From Paenibacillus periandrae (lineage in GTDB: Bacteria; Bacillota; Bacilli; Paenibacillales; NBRC-103111): a stretch of 64,000 bases of DNA. This document shows positions 17,432 to 25,494 of the stretch, piece after piece. The notes below the pieces were generated by a model. It saw only the letters and a program-made list of their open reading frames with translations. It had not been told where the DNA came from and ran no database searches. How positions within the stretch are numbered: position 1 is the first letter of the stretch; every line of letters starts with the position of its first letter. The stretch covers positions 186,001 through 250,000 of the forward strand of contig NZ_JAJNMU010000010.1 in the NCBI RefSeq assembly GCF_022458865.1, in the 5' to 3' direction. Both the position numbers and the translations under genes were made by a program.

Positions 17432-18178
17432 ATGCTTGGTTCAGCGCAGCGGGTAGCTGTCGTCACCGGTTCTTCTCAAGGAATCGGATTGGCTATTGCC
17501 CAGTCTTTCGTGAACAACGGATGGCGTGTAGCGTTTGTCAGCCTGGGTCTTGAGCAAATTCGCTCCAGTTTTCTAACAGAAGTAGAGCTTCATCAGGTTT
17601 TGTTATACGAGATGGATGTGACCGAAACCGATAAGATCGGGCCTTGTCTGGACGATATTATCGGACAATGGGGACAAGTCGATGTATTGGTGAACAACGC
17701 CGGTATACGTACTGTAACCTCAAACTCGGACATGAAGATCGAGGAATGGAATAGGGTCCTGTCCGTAAATTTGGGAAGTACGTTTTTCTTCTCCCAGGCC
17801 GTTGCACCGATCATGAAGAAGAGGGGCTGGGGACGCATTATCAATATGTCCTCCTTCGCAGGCCAATTCGGACCTGTGAACTCCAGTGCAGCCTATGCCG
17901 CATCCAAAGCAGGGCAGTTGGCCTTAACCAAAGTGTTTGCCCGGGAGCTGGCCCCTTACGGAATCACGGTTAATGCAATTTCTCCGGCATCTGTTCGTAC
18001 ACCTGAGATGGACACAATCGCTCCAGCCGATATGGAAAAGATGGTCGCCACAATTCCTCTTGGGCGTGTCGGCGAGGCAGAGGAAGTCGCTGCCATGGTG
18101 ATGTATTTAGCAGCCGATTCAACCGGCTTCGTTACAGGAGCCACCTTGGACATCAATGGCGGAAGACTCATGCGGTAA
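17432..18178 (+). CDS. Short-chain dehydrogenase/reductase (FabG-like)
   Basis: 248 residues. Classical SDR motifs: cofactor loop TGSSQGIG, NNAG, the catalytic Ser in INMSSFAGQ, YAASKAG with the Tyr/Lys pair, and a C-terminus FVTGATLDINGG. The start ATG has GAAGG 7 bases upstream; a TTG two codons earlier is less likely. First gene of a plus-strand cluster with a small hypothetical protein and a luciferase-like monooxygenase. Function is NAD(P)-dependent oxidation or reduction of an unidentified alcohol or ketone; a 3-oxoacyl-ACP reductase role is possible but not favoured by context. Confidence 0.9.
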   Translation: MLGSAQRVAVVTGSSQGIGLAIAQSFVNNGWRVAFVSLGLEQIRSSFLTEVELHQVLLYEMDVTETDKIGPCLDDIIGQWGQVDVLVNNAGIRTVTSNSDMKIEEWNRVLSVNLGSTFFFSQAVAPIMKKRGWGRIINMSSFAGQFGPVNSSAAYAASKAGQLALTKVFARELAPYGITVNAISPASVRTPEMDTIAPADMEKMVATIPLGRVGEAEEVAAMVMYLAADSTGFVTGATLDINGGRLMR

Positions 18179-18220
18179 TGTAACTCAGCAGGTCCACTAA
18201 CAATTAAAGAGGTGATAAGC

Positions 18221-18580
18221 GTGGCAATGGAACATGGTGCACCACAAATTCCTGCAAAGCTTAGAGTCATGATCAAATTTGAATCAACAGGCTGGTTCGA
18301 TACGACGCCCGAAGACAAGAAAGAGCATATTCTACCTGCATTAAACGAGGTGATTGCTGGCTGGAAGCAGTATGATGTAACACTTCTCGGAACGCTCGAC
18401 CGTGATATTCTCACTGCCGGTCATGCTGGTGAACAAGGATTTCACGCGGTATTTCTGTACGATATTCCCGACCTGCAAACGATAACGAATATGACTCATG
18501 CGTTTCGTGCGGCAGGAATCGATCGTTATTTTAGACTTGAGGCTATTATTGGACGCCCCTTTTTCTTATTGGAAGCTTAA
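18221..18580 (+). CDS. Small hypothetical protein, possible dimeric alpha-beta barrel
   Basis: 119 residues from a GTG with AGAGG 8 bases upstream. I do not recognise a named family. The pattern of a strand (RVMIKFES), helix (DKKEHILPALNEVIAGW), strand (DVTLLGTL), helix and strand resembles the alpha-beta barrel proteins often encoded beside oxygenases. It lies 42 bases after the SDR and its stop codon overlaps the first copy of the 37-bp repeat. Confidence 0.65.
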   Translation: MAMEHGAPQIPAKLRVMIKFESTGWFDTTPEDKKEHILPALNEVIAGWKQYDVTLLGTLDRDILTAGHAGEQGFHAVFLYDIPDLQTITNMTHAFRAAGIDRYFRLEAIIGRPFFLLEA

Positions 18581-18658
18581 ACTCAGCAGATGCTTACGTA
18601 GTAAGTTTTCTGCGAAAACTCAGCGGATGCTTACGTAGTAAGTTTTCTGCGAAAACTC
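18579..18658. repeat. Two tandem 37-bp repeats plus a 6-bp partial third copy
   Basis: Copies at 18579-18615 and 18616-18652 differ at one base (CAGCAGATG versus CAGCGGATG); AAACTC at 18653-18658 begins a third. Each unit contains two overlapping small hairpins, CTTAC-GTA-GTAAG and AGTTTT-CTGCG-AAAACT. The array fills the gap between the small hypothetical protein gene and the monooxygenase, ending just before the AGGAGG site of the latter. It may modulate expression within the operon or be a dispersed repeat unit of this genome. Confidence 0.85.
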
Positions 18659-18674
18659 ATAGGAGGTAACAAAC

Positions 18675-19754
18675 ATGAAATTTGGTATCTATGTAGAAAT
18701 GCAAAATCCTAAGTCGAATTGGAAGCCCCATGCACAGGTATATCGCGAGGTTTTGGAACAGATTGAGCATGCTGACAAACGAGGCTTCAGCACATTTTCA
18801 ACACTTGAGCACCATTGGTTCGAAGAGTTCTCCATATCGGCTAATCCACTCGCACTCTATTCCGCAGCAGCGCAGCGTACAGATTCGATTCGTTTCCGTA
18901 CTTGTTCCCACGTACTGCCGATTCACAATCCGATGGTATTTGCCGGTCAGCTGGCTGTGGCGGATATTTTAACAGAGGGTCGAATTGAAGTCGCCTTTGG
19001 TCGCGGCCACTCCTGGGTATTCCCCAAAGCCTCGATTCCGCTGGAGGAAAGCCGTGGAAGATTTATGGAATCCCTTGAAATTCTGAAGCTGGCCTGGTCA
19101 CAGGACTCCTTCTCCTACGACGGACAATATTATAAAGTGAAGAACGTTTCCATCGTTCCGAAACCGCAGCAGCTGCCGCATCCGAAAATTTATACCGGAG
19201 GTGCAAGCAACCATAATTACGAGCTTGCCGGTAAAGAAGGCTGGGGTGTGTTGATAACACCGATGCTTCCTCTTAGCAAAGTAAGTCATCAATTGGATAT
19301 TTATCGCGAAGCATGTGCTAATTACGGCAATAAACCGGATATTGTTTATGTTCAAGCGATCTATTTGGACGAGGACGAGCAGCGCGCGTATGATGAAGCG
19401 AAGCCGTTTATCCATCAGTTTATGGCAGGAAATGCTTCTCCAGCAAAGGACATGCCTTCCCGCGATGAAATGCTTGCCAAGGACTTCGCCTTCTACGCTT
19501 CAGGACATCTCGAAGCATTAGTCGATATTCCATATGATACACTGATCGATGAAGATTACGTTTGGGTTGGCACACCGGAAACTATCAAAGCCAAGGTTCA
19601 AGCCATTGTGGATGAATGTCCAGGCTTAACGGAAATTAGCCTGCTCTGTACCTATGCCGGTATGGAACACTGGCGTACGATTCGGACGCAGCAATTGTTC
19701 AGTGAACGAATCATGCCGTTTATTTATGATAATACAACTGTATCCACGATCTAA
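18675..19754 (+). CDS. LLM-class (luciferase-like) flavin-dependent monooxygenase
   Basis: 359 residues with AGGAGG 8 bases before the ATG. Seen: KFGIYVEMQN at the first strand, TLEHHWFEEFS, a barrel core VADILTEGRIEVAFGRGHSW, and KIYTGGASNHNYELAGKEGWG in the second half. Such proteins use FMNH2 (or F420) and oxygen to cleave or oxidise small organics in the cytosol. Third gene of a plus-strand cluster with an SDR. Substrate not predictable; two other LLM proteins are encoded at 38228 and 49683, but they belong to different subfamilies. Confidence 0.88.
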   Translation: MKFGIYVEMQNPKSNWKPHAQVYREVLEQIEHADKRGFSTFSTLEHHWFEEFSISANPLALYSAAAQRTDSIRFRTCSHVLPIHNPMVFAGQLAVADILTEGRIEVAFGRGHSWVFPKASIPLEESRGRFMESLEILKLAWSQDSFSYDGQYYKVKNVSIVPKPQQLPHPKIYTGGASNHNYELAGKEGWGVLITPMLPLSKVSHQLDIYREACANYGNKPDIVYVQAIYLDEDEQRAYDEAKPFIHQFMAGNASPAKDMPSRDEMLAKDFAFYASGHLEALVDIPYDTLIDEDYVWVGTPETIKAKVQAIVDECPGLTEISLLCTYAGMEHWRTIRTQQLFSERIMPFIYDNTTVSTI

Positions 19755-19790
19755 TCAAGTAAGGATTAATACTCAATAGCAATGTTATTC

Positions 19791-19823
19791 AAAACCCGCC
19801 AAAATATCATTCCGGCGGGTTTT
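19791..19823. terminator. Bidirectional terminator between the monooxygenase and asd
   Basis: Perfect 10-bp stem AAAACCCGCC / GGCGGGTTTT with a 13-base loop between convergent genes. The T-run on each strand makes it usable from both sides. Confidence 0.85.
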
Positions 19824-19835
19824 AACGTTTTCCTA

Positions 19836-20903
19836 CTACAAGATACCTTGCTCAAGCATCGATTCTGCAAGCAGTACGGCGCCTTTGCCCGCACCCATCT
19901 TGGTGTTATGTGAAACGAGTACGTATTTAACCCCGCCCAATACAGGATCTTCCTCCAGTCGTCCCAGGCTCGTAGTCATGCCATCCCCGATTTCCCTGTC
20001 CAGCCTTGGCTGCGGCCTGTAAGGGTCCTCATACACATGAATCATATTGTTCGGAGCCGAATGCAATTTTTTGTTTTTATATGGATTGTAGCCTTGGATC
20101 GCTGCCCTGACTTCAGCGATATCCGCTTTCTTGTCCAATCCTACAAAAACGGCTTCCGTATGCCCATCAAGCACATTTACCCTTGTACACAAGCAGTTAA
20201 CATTTATTTTCGCCTGTTTTATGGAATTTTCATTGAAATTACCCAATATTTTCAATAATTCCAATCTTACTTTTCCTTCTTCATTCGGAATATAAGGAAT
20301 AATATTATCCAAAATATCCAGCGTCCTTACTCCGGGACTTCTTCCCGCTCCACTCACCGCCTGCATCGAAACCATTAGCACATTATTAATGCCAAAATGC
20401 TGCTGTAAAGGTTTAAGCGTTATGGCAAGTCCTGTAACCGTACAATTAGGCACAGGGAGTACAAAACCTTTCCACCCCCGCTGCATGCGTTGTGTCTGAA
20501 CTAATTGTGCGTGATCATCATTAACTCCTGTGATCAAAAGCGGTGTATCTTCATAATAACGAAATGCAGAAGCTGTTGAAAATGTAGGGGTGGTTTGGGC
20601 AAACCACGGTTCAAGCTCTTTGGCCAAATCTGACTCTACAGCTGTAAAGATCACATCCAGCTTTTCAGGTGAAAAGTCTTTTGAAGAAACGACAGGAATA
20701 CCTTTCATATCTTCAGGTATGGGTAAGCTCTGTGTCCACCTTGAACTGCCATTGGCTTCAATCAGTGCTTTTTCATAATTGTCTGCATTGCGCGAGGTAA
20801 CCATCTGGACGACCTCAAAATTCGGATGTTCTGTAAGCGCCAGAACAAATTGCTGCCCTGCCATTCCTGTTGCTCCTACGATTGCGGCTTTTAATCGACT
20901 CAT
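19836..20903 (-). CDS. asd: Aspartate-semialdehyde dehydrogenase
   Basis: 355 residues. N-terminal NADP site VGATGMAGQQF, active-site Cys in VPNCTVTGLA, substrate region SGAGRSPGV, and the C-terminal GGVKYVLVSHNT. It resembles the archaeal/fungal-type Asd more than the usual bacterial form. It reduces aspartyl phosphate to aspartate semialdehyde, the branch point to lysine, diaminopimelate, methionine and threonine. AAGGG lies 9 bases before the chosen ATG. It is monocistronic and preceded by a T-box leader, so expression should respond to uncharged tRNA. Confidence 0.92.
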   Translation of the reverse strand: MSRLKAAIVGATGMAGQQFVLALTEHPNFEVVQMVTSRNADNYEKALIEANGSSRWTQSLPIPEDMKGIPVVSSKDFSPEKLDVIFTAVESDLAKELEPWFAQTTPTFSTASAFRYYEDTPLLITGVNDDHAQLVQTQRMQRGWKGFVLPVPNCTVTGLAITLKPLQQHFGINNVLMVSMQAVSGAGRSPGVRTLDILDNIIPYIPNEEGKVRLELLKILGNFNENSIKQAKINVNCLCTRVNVLDGHTEAVFVGLDKKADIAEVRAAIQGYNPYKNKKLHSAPNNMIHVYEDPYRPQPRLDREIGDGMTTSLGRLEEDPVLGGVKYVLVSHNTKMGAGKGAVLLAESMLEQGIL

Positions 20904-20964
20904 AACCAGCATCCCTTCTGATTGGATAGTACATACAATTCAATTACAGAACGTTACGTGCAAA

Positions 20965-21267
20965 CAAAAAAATCCCACCCCCAAGACTTATAGTCTTGGG
21001 GACGAGATTTGTTAAATTCGTCGTGGTACCACCCCAGATTTGCTGATACGTCGCCATAGCAGCCTCTTCAAGTACGGCATTACATAGAATAATGCTTATA
21101 CTCTAGCTCTATAACAGGAGCTCCTGTCACACCATCCCTTTTGTCCGGTTCCGATGTGCAGCTCAGAGGCTTTCTTCAATAAATCATTTTTTACTCCCTT
21201 TCAGCTACCGGAGCTCTCTGTGAAAAAATCAATTTATTTACTTTTCTCTTCATCGCATTTGAATATT
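20965..21267 (-). promoter_or_regulatory. T-box riboswitch leader of asd
   Basis: On the minus strand: a stem I with GA-rich base (GAAGAGAAAAGTAAAT), the AGAGAG motif, distal loop GGTAGCTGAAAG and closing GCCTCTGAGC; then the T-box sequence GGGGTGGTACCACG near 21030; then a terminator, CCCCAAGAC / GTCTTGGGG, followed by seven T at 20966-20972. The variable base of the TGGN bulge is T, predicting a tRNA with discriminator A. The AATGA stretch on the 3' side of stem I offers AUG (Met) or AAA (Lys) as specifier; both fit that discriminator base. I cannot fold it to decide. Confidence 0.9.
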
Positions 21268-21273
21268 AGGCTT

Positions 21274-21302
21274 ATGATAGCAAATACTGACCGAATTGTA
21301 AA
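21274..21302 (-). promoter_or_regulatory. Sigma-A promoter of the T-box/asd transcript
   Basis: Minus strand -35 TTTACA, 17-bp spacer, -10 TATCAT with a TGC extension directly upstream. The predicted start, near 21267, lies just before T-box stem I. Confidence 0.65.
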
Positions 21303-21344
21303 TCAAAAAGTATCCAAGTATTGAATCAGAAACCCATTCGCCTT

Positions 21345-22055
21345 TCATTCCTCCCTCATGATCGACAGGGTTGCCATTGGATAATGGACGTTGCCGCCCT
21401 CAAAAGCAGGAAATTTCTCTAAATCGGCGCGCATTTCGTGTCTGACCGATGAATGGAGCGCTTCGGTCAGCGCCAAGGGGCTGTCAAAGACCACTTTATT
21501 GCGCTGCATATAATTCACACGCTGCCATGGCATCGCATCGATCCAGTCAACCCGCGTGAAAATTTCGATTTCCCGAATATCGGGGAAAAATTTCATAATT
21601 TTCGGATGATGGTTAAGATAATAGGTAAGCCAAGAGTTCAGATCGCTTGCATAACCCGGGTAATGTACCAAGAAGCTGCAAGGCAAGCCGCCTGCAGGAA
21701 CATTGAATGTCCTGTCCAGCACTGGATAAGAACGCGTCAACATCACTTGATGAGTTACGTTTGCTCCTGTAAGGCTTGGCCATACGCCTGTTCTGGCGAG
21801 CGCCTGCAAATGGCCCTCTTTGCCGATTGCTGCTTCAAGCATCGTGAGGTCTTCAAAATAAAGCTGCATGGCGAACTGCGGCGAAGGACCGTCATCGGTA
21901 TAATAATCGGATGCGGACTCCGGTGTGTACAGCCTTGCCTGCTTTAATCCGGGTGTTGCTGCGACGATGTCAGAAATGCCTTTCAGATCCTTTTCACTGA
22001 TGCAAGCTGCCAGATCAGCCTCCATCTGAAATGTTACGAAATAAGAAAAGTACAT
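21345..22055 (-). CDS. Hypothetical protein with two EthD-like (dimeric alpha-beta barrel) halves
   Basis: 236 residues with AAGGAGAGG before the ATG. The second half (about 125-220) has an EthD-like pattern: SFLVHYPGYASDLNSWLTYY, then NHHPKIMKFFPDIREIE, and a later acidic helix. The first half, with an acidic LYFEDLTMLEAAIGKEGH segment, looks like a divergent duplicate. EthD-like proteins accompany oxidative degradation genes, but no reaction is known here. It is the last gene on the minus strand before the T-box region and could be the tail of the upstream operon or have its own promoter in 22060-22175. Confidence 0.6.
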   Translation of the reverse strand: MYFSYFVTFQMEADLAACISEKDLKGISDIVAATPGLKQARLYTPESASDYYTDDGPSPQFAMQLYFEDLTMLEAAIGKEGHLQALARTGVWPSLTGANVTHQVMLTRSYPVLDRTFNVPAGGLPCSFLVHYPGYASDLNSWLTYYLNHHPKIMKFFPDIREIEIFTRVDWIDAMPWQRVNYMQRNKVVFDSPLALTEALHSSVRHEMRADLEKFPAFEGGNVHYPMATLSIMREE

Positions 22056-22179
22056 ATATTCCTCTCCTTATCCTGAATATTGCAAGTCATCCACACTTTC
22101 AAACTAACACGTATAAATTAAAAAAGATGCTTCGATCACTACAGTTTTCGGAAATTTATTAGTATTATTAAAAATTAAT

Positions 22180-23274
22180 TTATAGCTCAATGGTTTTTCC
22201 GGTTTGGGCTGACAGGTATATCGCTTCTAAAATTCGGGTTACTACATAAGCTTGTTCCGCTTTGACCAAGGGCTCCGTATCATTAAGGATGCATTCCAGC
22301 CATTGCTTGGCCTCCAGCACGCCCGGATTATCATCTGATCCGCTAAAATAGGCTATATTGGAACGTGTATTCGGCTTAATCTCCACCAGCTTGCCGTACT
22401 TGGCAGTGTTGAACACAAGCTCCGTTTTCCTGTCCGGCCCCACTTTCATTTCCGCTCCGCCCTCTACGCCAAATAACGATGTCTTGGCTTCTTTCGCTTC
22501 CGTTGTATTCAGAGCCCAGGAGCATTCCAGGAATATCGTGGCGCCATCCTCCATTGTAATAAAAGCGAACGCCGAATCTTCAACATCGAACGTTTTCGGA
22601 TCCCATGGACCGAATACATTGCCTTCCATATTATCTTTCATCTTATAATAGACAGAGCCGGTGACAGATTTGGGCTTATAATTGTCCATGCACCACAGAG
22701 TTAAATCCAGGGCATGCGTCCCAATATCGATTAATGCTCCACCGCCCTGCAGCTCTTTATTCGTAAAAACACCCCAGGTGGGAACCCCTTTCCTACGAAC
22801 GGCATGGGCTTTGGCCATATAGATTTCGCCTAAGTCTCCAGTAGAGCAGGCTTTATACAGCACATTTGATTCTTCATTGAAGCGATTTTGGTAGCCTACA
22901 GTCAGTTTTTTACCGTTTCTTTGCGCCGCCTCCAGCATCTGTTTGGCTTCAGCAGCGTTAATGGCCATCGGTTTTTCACACATAACATGCTTACCAGCAT
23001 TCAAAGCGTCTACGGTAATGGGAGCATGATACAGATTGGGCGTTAGAACATGCACCACATCTATGGAACCGTCCTTTAACAGCTCCTTGTAGTCGCTGTA
23101 TACTTTAGCATCGGCATCGCCAAATTCAGCTGCCGCTTGGCTCGCTCTTTCGACCTCAATATCACAAAAAGCGACCATTTTCCCCAGATGGGCCAGCTTC
23201 GAGAGCGATGGCATATGCTTTTGATTCGCAATGGCTCCACAACCGATAATTCCTATATTTAATATATCCTTCAT
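22180..23274 (-). CDS. Gfo/Idh/MocA family oxidoreductase
   Basis: 364 residues. Rossmann motif GIIGCGAIANQKH, then VLTPNLYHA, family signature HVMCEKPMA, and the active-site region GGGALIDIGTHALDLTLWCM. Cytosolic NAD(P)-dependent sugar or polyol oxidoreductase of unknown substrate. The ribosome site (GAAGAGTG) is modest. It starts 81 bases after the chemoreceptor gene with no clear terminator between, so read-through from the pckA/mcp transcript is possible. Not closely similar to the Gfo/Idh protein at 15935. Confidence 0.88.
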   Translation of the reverse strand: MKDILNIGIIGCGAIANQKHMPSLSKLAHLGKMVAFCDIEVERASQAAAEFGDADAKVYSDYKELLKDGSIDVVHVLTPNLYHAPITVDALNAGKHVMCEKPMAINAAEAKQMLEAAQRNGKKLTVGYQNRFNEESNVLYKACSTGDLGEIYMAKAHAVRRKGVPTWGVFTNKELQGGGALIDIGTHALDLTLWCMDNYKPKSVTGSVYYKMKDNMEGNVFGPWDPKTFDVEDSAFAFITMEDGATIFLECSWALNTTEAKEAKTSLFGVEGGAEMKVGPDRKTELVFNTAKYGKLVEIKPNTRSNIAYFSGSDDNPGVLEAKQWLECILNDTEPLVKAEQAYVVTRILEAIYLSAQTGKTIEL

Positions 23275-23355
23275 CTAAAGTCACTCTTCTTTCCATTTAT
23301 CTTTTGAGATTTTACTTCAACCTGAAGTCCTGCGCCACAGCAATAAAGTCTTTTA

Positions 23356-25440
23356 TTAGACATGAAAATGGTCCAGTGCTTTCTTGAGCATAACGGACAT
23401 CTTATTCAAATTTTGCGCTAACTTCAACAGACCTTCGCTGACCTGCAGTTGTTCATGACTTAGCGAAGCGACCTGCTCTGAGATTGCGGAGGATTCCTCT
23501 GACACTGCACTGACATTTCCTATAGTGTCGATTAGGATCTGCTGCATCTCCCTCAGTTCCCGCATCGAAGTATTCACCCCTGCAAGGTTGTTCACAAATT
23601 GATCCATTTGAAGTTGGACTTGTCTGAAAATAAGATCGGTTTCGTTCACTGATATTGTTTGTTCGCGAAATACCGGATATACCTCAGCCAAGGAGGTTAC
23701 CGTTTCATCAACTTCCAGTTGAATTGCTTGGGTAAAATGGTCGACATCTTGAATGGAAAGCTTCGATTGCTCAGCCAGTTTTCGAATTTCTCCAGCTACA
23801 ACCATAAAACCCTTACCCGCTTCGCCTGCACGAGCCGCTTCAATAGTTGCATTCAAGGATAATATGTTGGTCTGCTGCATAAGGCGATTAAGTATTTCAA
23901 TAATTTGGGTGATGGACACAGTGCTTGCCTTCAAACGATCCGCTTTTTTCATCGTTCCGTCTATCATCTGTTCGATCCGGTTCGTCTGAAGTTTCAAATC
24001 CTCCATGTTGCCAGTCCCTTTCCCGCTCTCTTCCCGGATAACAGAGATAACCCTCTCCATTTCTCCGCTTACTTCAACAACTAATTCCACCTTATCGGCA
24101 ATCCTTTGGGTAAGTTCACTGCCCTGTTCTGCTTGAACGGCCAGCATGGAGGCTCCAGTGGCGATCTCCTCCGTCGAGCTAGCAATCTCCCTTGCAGCAG
24201 TAGCAGTATCCTTGGAGACGGTCAGCAGCTGATCCGATATGTCGAACACCTCTCCGGCCGAACCGTTGGTTTGCCTTACAAGAGCAGTAATTTGATCCAT
24301 CATACCGTTAAAGCTGACACCGAGCTGTCCGATCTCATCCTTTCCAGGAAAATAGGCCCGTTCAGTGAAATTTCCTTTTTCTCCTTCATGCATCATGGTT
24401 CGAAGCGCAGTGAGCGGTTTGCCAACCATCCTGAATATCCACATACCCAGCAAACCGGCAGCTATTGCGGATAGTAGTGTCACCAGCAACGTCATCTGGA
24501 GGATAGCCTTGCTTTCTTTAACCAATTCCGAAACCGGGGCAACCGCAGTCAAAAACCATCCCGAAGCTTCCATACGCTTGAGCGCAATCAATTGATCTCC
24601 GCCCTGGGCTTGTACAATTTTCGTTTTCCCTTGTACAACTGCTTCACCCAGCAGCTCCGGCTCCAGCGAAATATCGAACACTTGGCCTATTTTCCTATAA
24701 TCTGGAGAGAGGACAAGGCGGTTATTCTTCGTAATTATGAGGATACGCCCTGTATCCCCTGGCTTGATCCGGCTGAGGGATGCCTCAATCACCGATAGTT
24801 TGATCTCTAGCAAAAGCACAAAATCCTTTCCGGCCTCCCCCCTTATTACACGACCAACCGAGATCGTAGAATCCTTCTCGGCGGCATTCAGCCTGGTTTT
24901 ATTCGGCTCTACCCAAACTAGCGACCCATCAGCCTCCACCACTTGCTTGAACCAACCTTCCTGATGGTACGGTTGTATAGCATCTGAAGAATTGGAGATC
25001 GGCTTCAAACCGTCAACAGGAAGTAGAAATGCGCCAACAATTCCCAAATTAATGTCAGTCATGAGGTTAAGGCGTTCTCCAATATTCAGGGAGAGTGGAA
25101 TTTTATCGGGCGTAAGATCAGGCAATTTAACGTATTCCTTTGCCATTCTCATAAAGGAGATGTCATTCACCAGTTGCCCAATCGTATAGTCGAAGTTTTG
25201 CATAAGCAAATCAACTTTATCCGCAGCCTGTTCGATGGTTTGCGCCGTTAAACCCGACATTTTGCTTTCTATGATGCTCTTGGATTTTTGATAAGAAAAA
25301 TAGCCGAGAGCAACGACAAGCCCGAGAATACAGCAAAAGATTAACAAAAACAGCTTTATGCCAACCGAACGCCACAAGCTATCGAAGCGAAAACCTTTGT
25401 ATTTGTTTACATATTCATGAGTAGTAACTCTCCATTTCAA
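23356..25440 (-). CDS. Methyl-accepting chemotaxis protein
   Basis: 694 residues from a TTG with AGGAGG 8 bases upstream. Membrane segment at about 28-50, an extracellular double-Cache-like sensor (contains DIGLG-type loops and SVGRVI) to about 300, a second membrane segment (LLVTLLSAIAAGLLGMWIF), HAMP, and a cytoplasmic coiled-coil signalling domain with the CheA/CheW tip NATIEAARAGEAGKGF. It transmits attractant or repellent signals to the flagellar motor. Its position 54 bases after pckA and downstream of a peptide importer suggests its ligand is related to the imported substrate; that is inference. Confidence 0.93.
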   Translation of the reverse strand: MKWRVTTHEYVNKYKGFRFDSLWRSVGIKLFLLIFCCILGLVVALGYFSYQKSKSIIESKMSGLTAQTIEQAADKVDLLMQNFDYTIGQLVNDISFMRMAKEYVKLPDLTPDKIPLSLNIGERLNLMTDINLGIVGAFLLPVDGLKPISNSSDAIQPYHQEGWFKQVVEADGSLVWVEPNKTRLNAAEKDSTISVGRVIRGEAGKDFVLLLEIKLSVIEASLSRIKPGDTGRILIITKNNRLVLSPDYRKIGQVFDISLEPELLGEAVVQGKTKIVQAQGGDQLIALKRMEASGWFLTAVAPVSELVKESKAILQMTLLVTLLSAIAAGLLGMWIFRMVGKPLTALRTMMHEGEKGNFTERAYFPGKDEIGQLGVSFNGMMDQITALVRQTNGSAGEVFDISDQLLTVSKDTATAAREIASSTEEIATGASMLAVQAEQGSELTQRIADKVELVVEVSGEMERVISVIREESGKGTGNMEDLKLQTNRIEQMIDGTMKKADRLKASTVSITQIIEILNRLMQQTNILSLNATIEAARAGEAGKGFMVVAGEIRKLAEQSKLSIQDVDHFTQAIQLEVDETVTSLAEVYPVFREQTISVNETDLIFRQVQLQMDQFVNNLAGVNTSMRELREMQQILIDTIGNVSAVSEESSAISEQVASLSHEQLQVSEGLLKLAQNLNKMSVMLKKALDHFHV

Positions 25441-25494
25441 AATAGAATCCTCCTCATTTGCTTCACCTCGAAACTACCCTTGTACTCCATCCAG

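Noticed and set aside
18579..18658. Tandem repeat as the start of a CRISPR array
   Set aside because: The copies are directly adjacent with no spacers and no cas genes are nearby.
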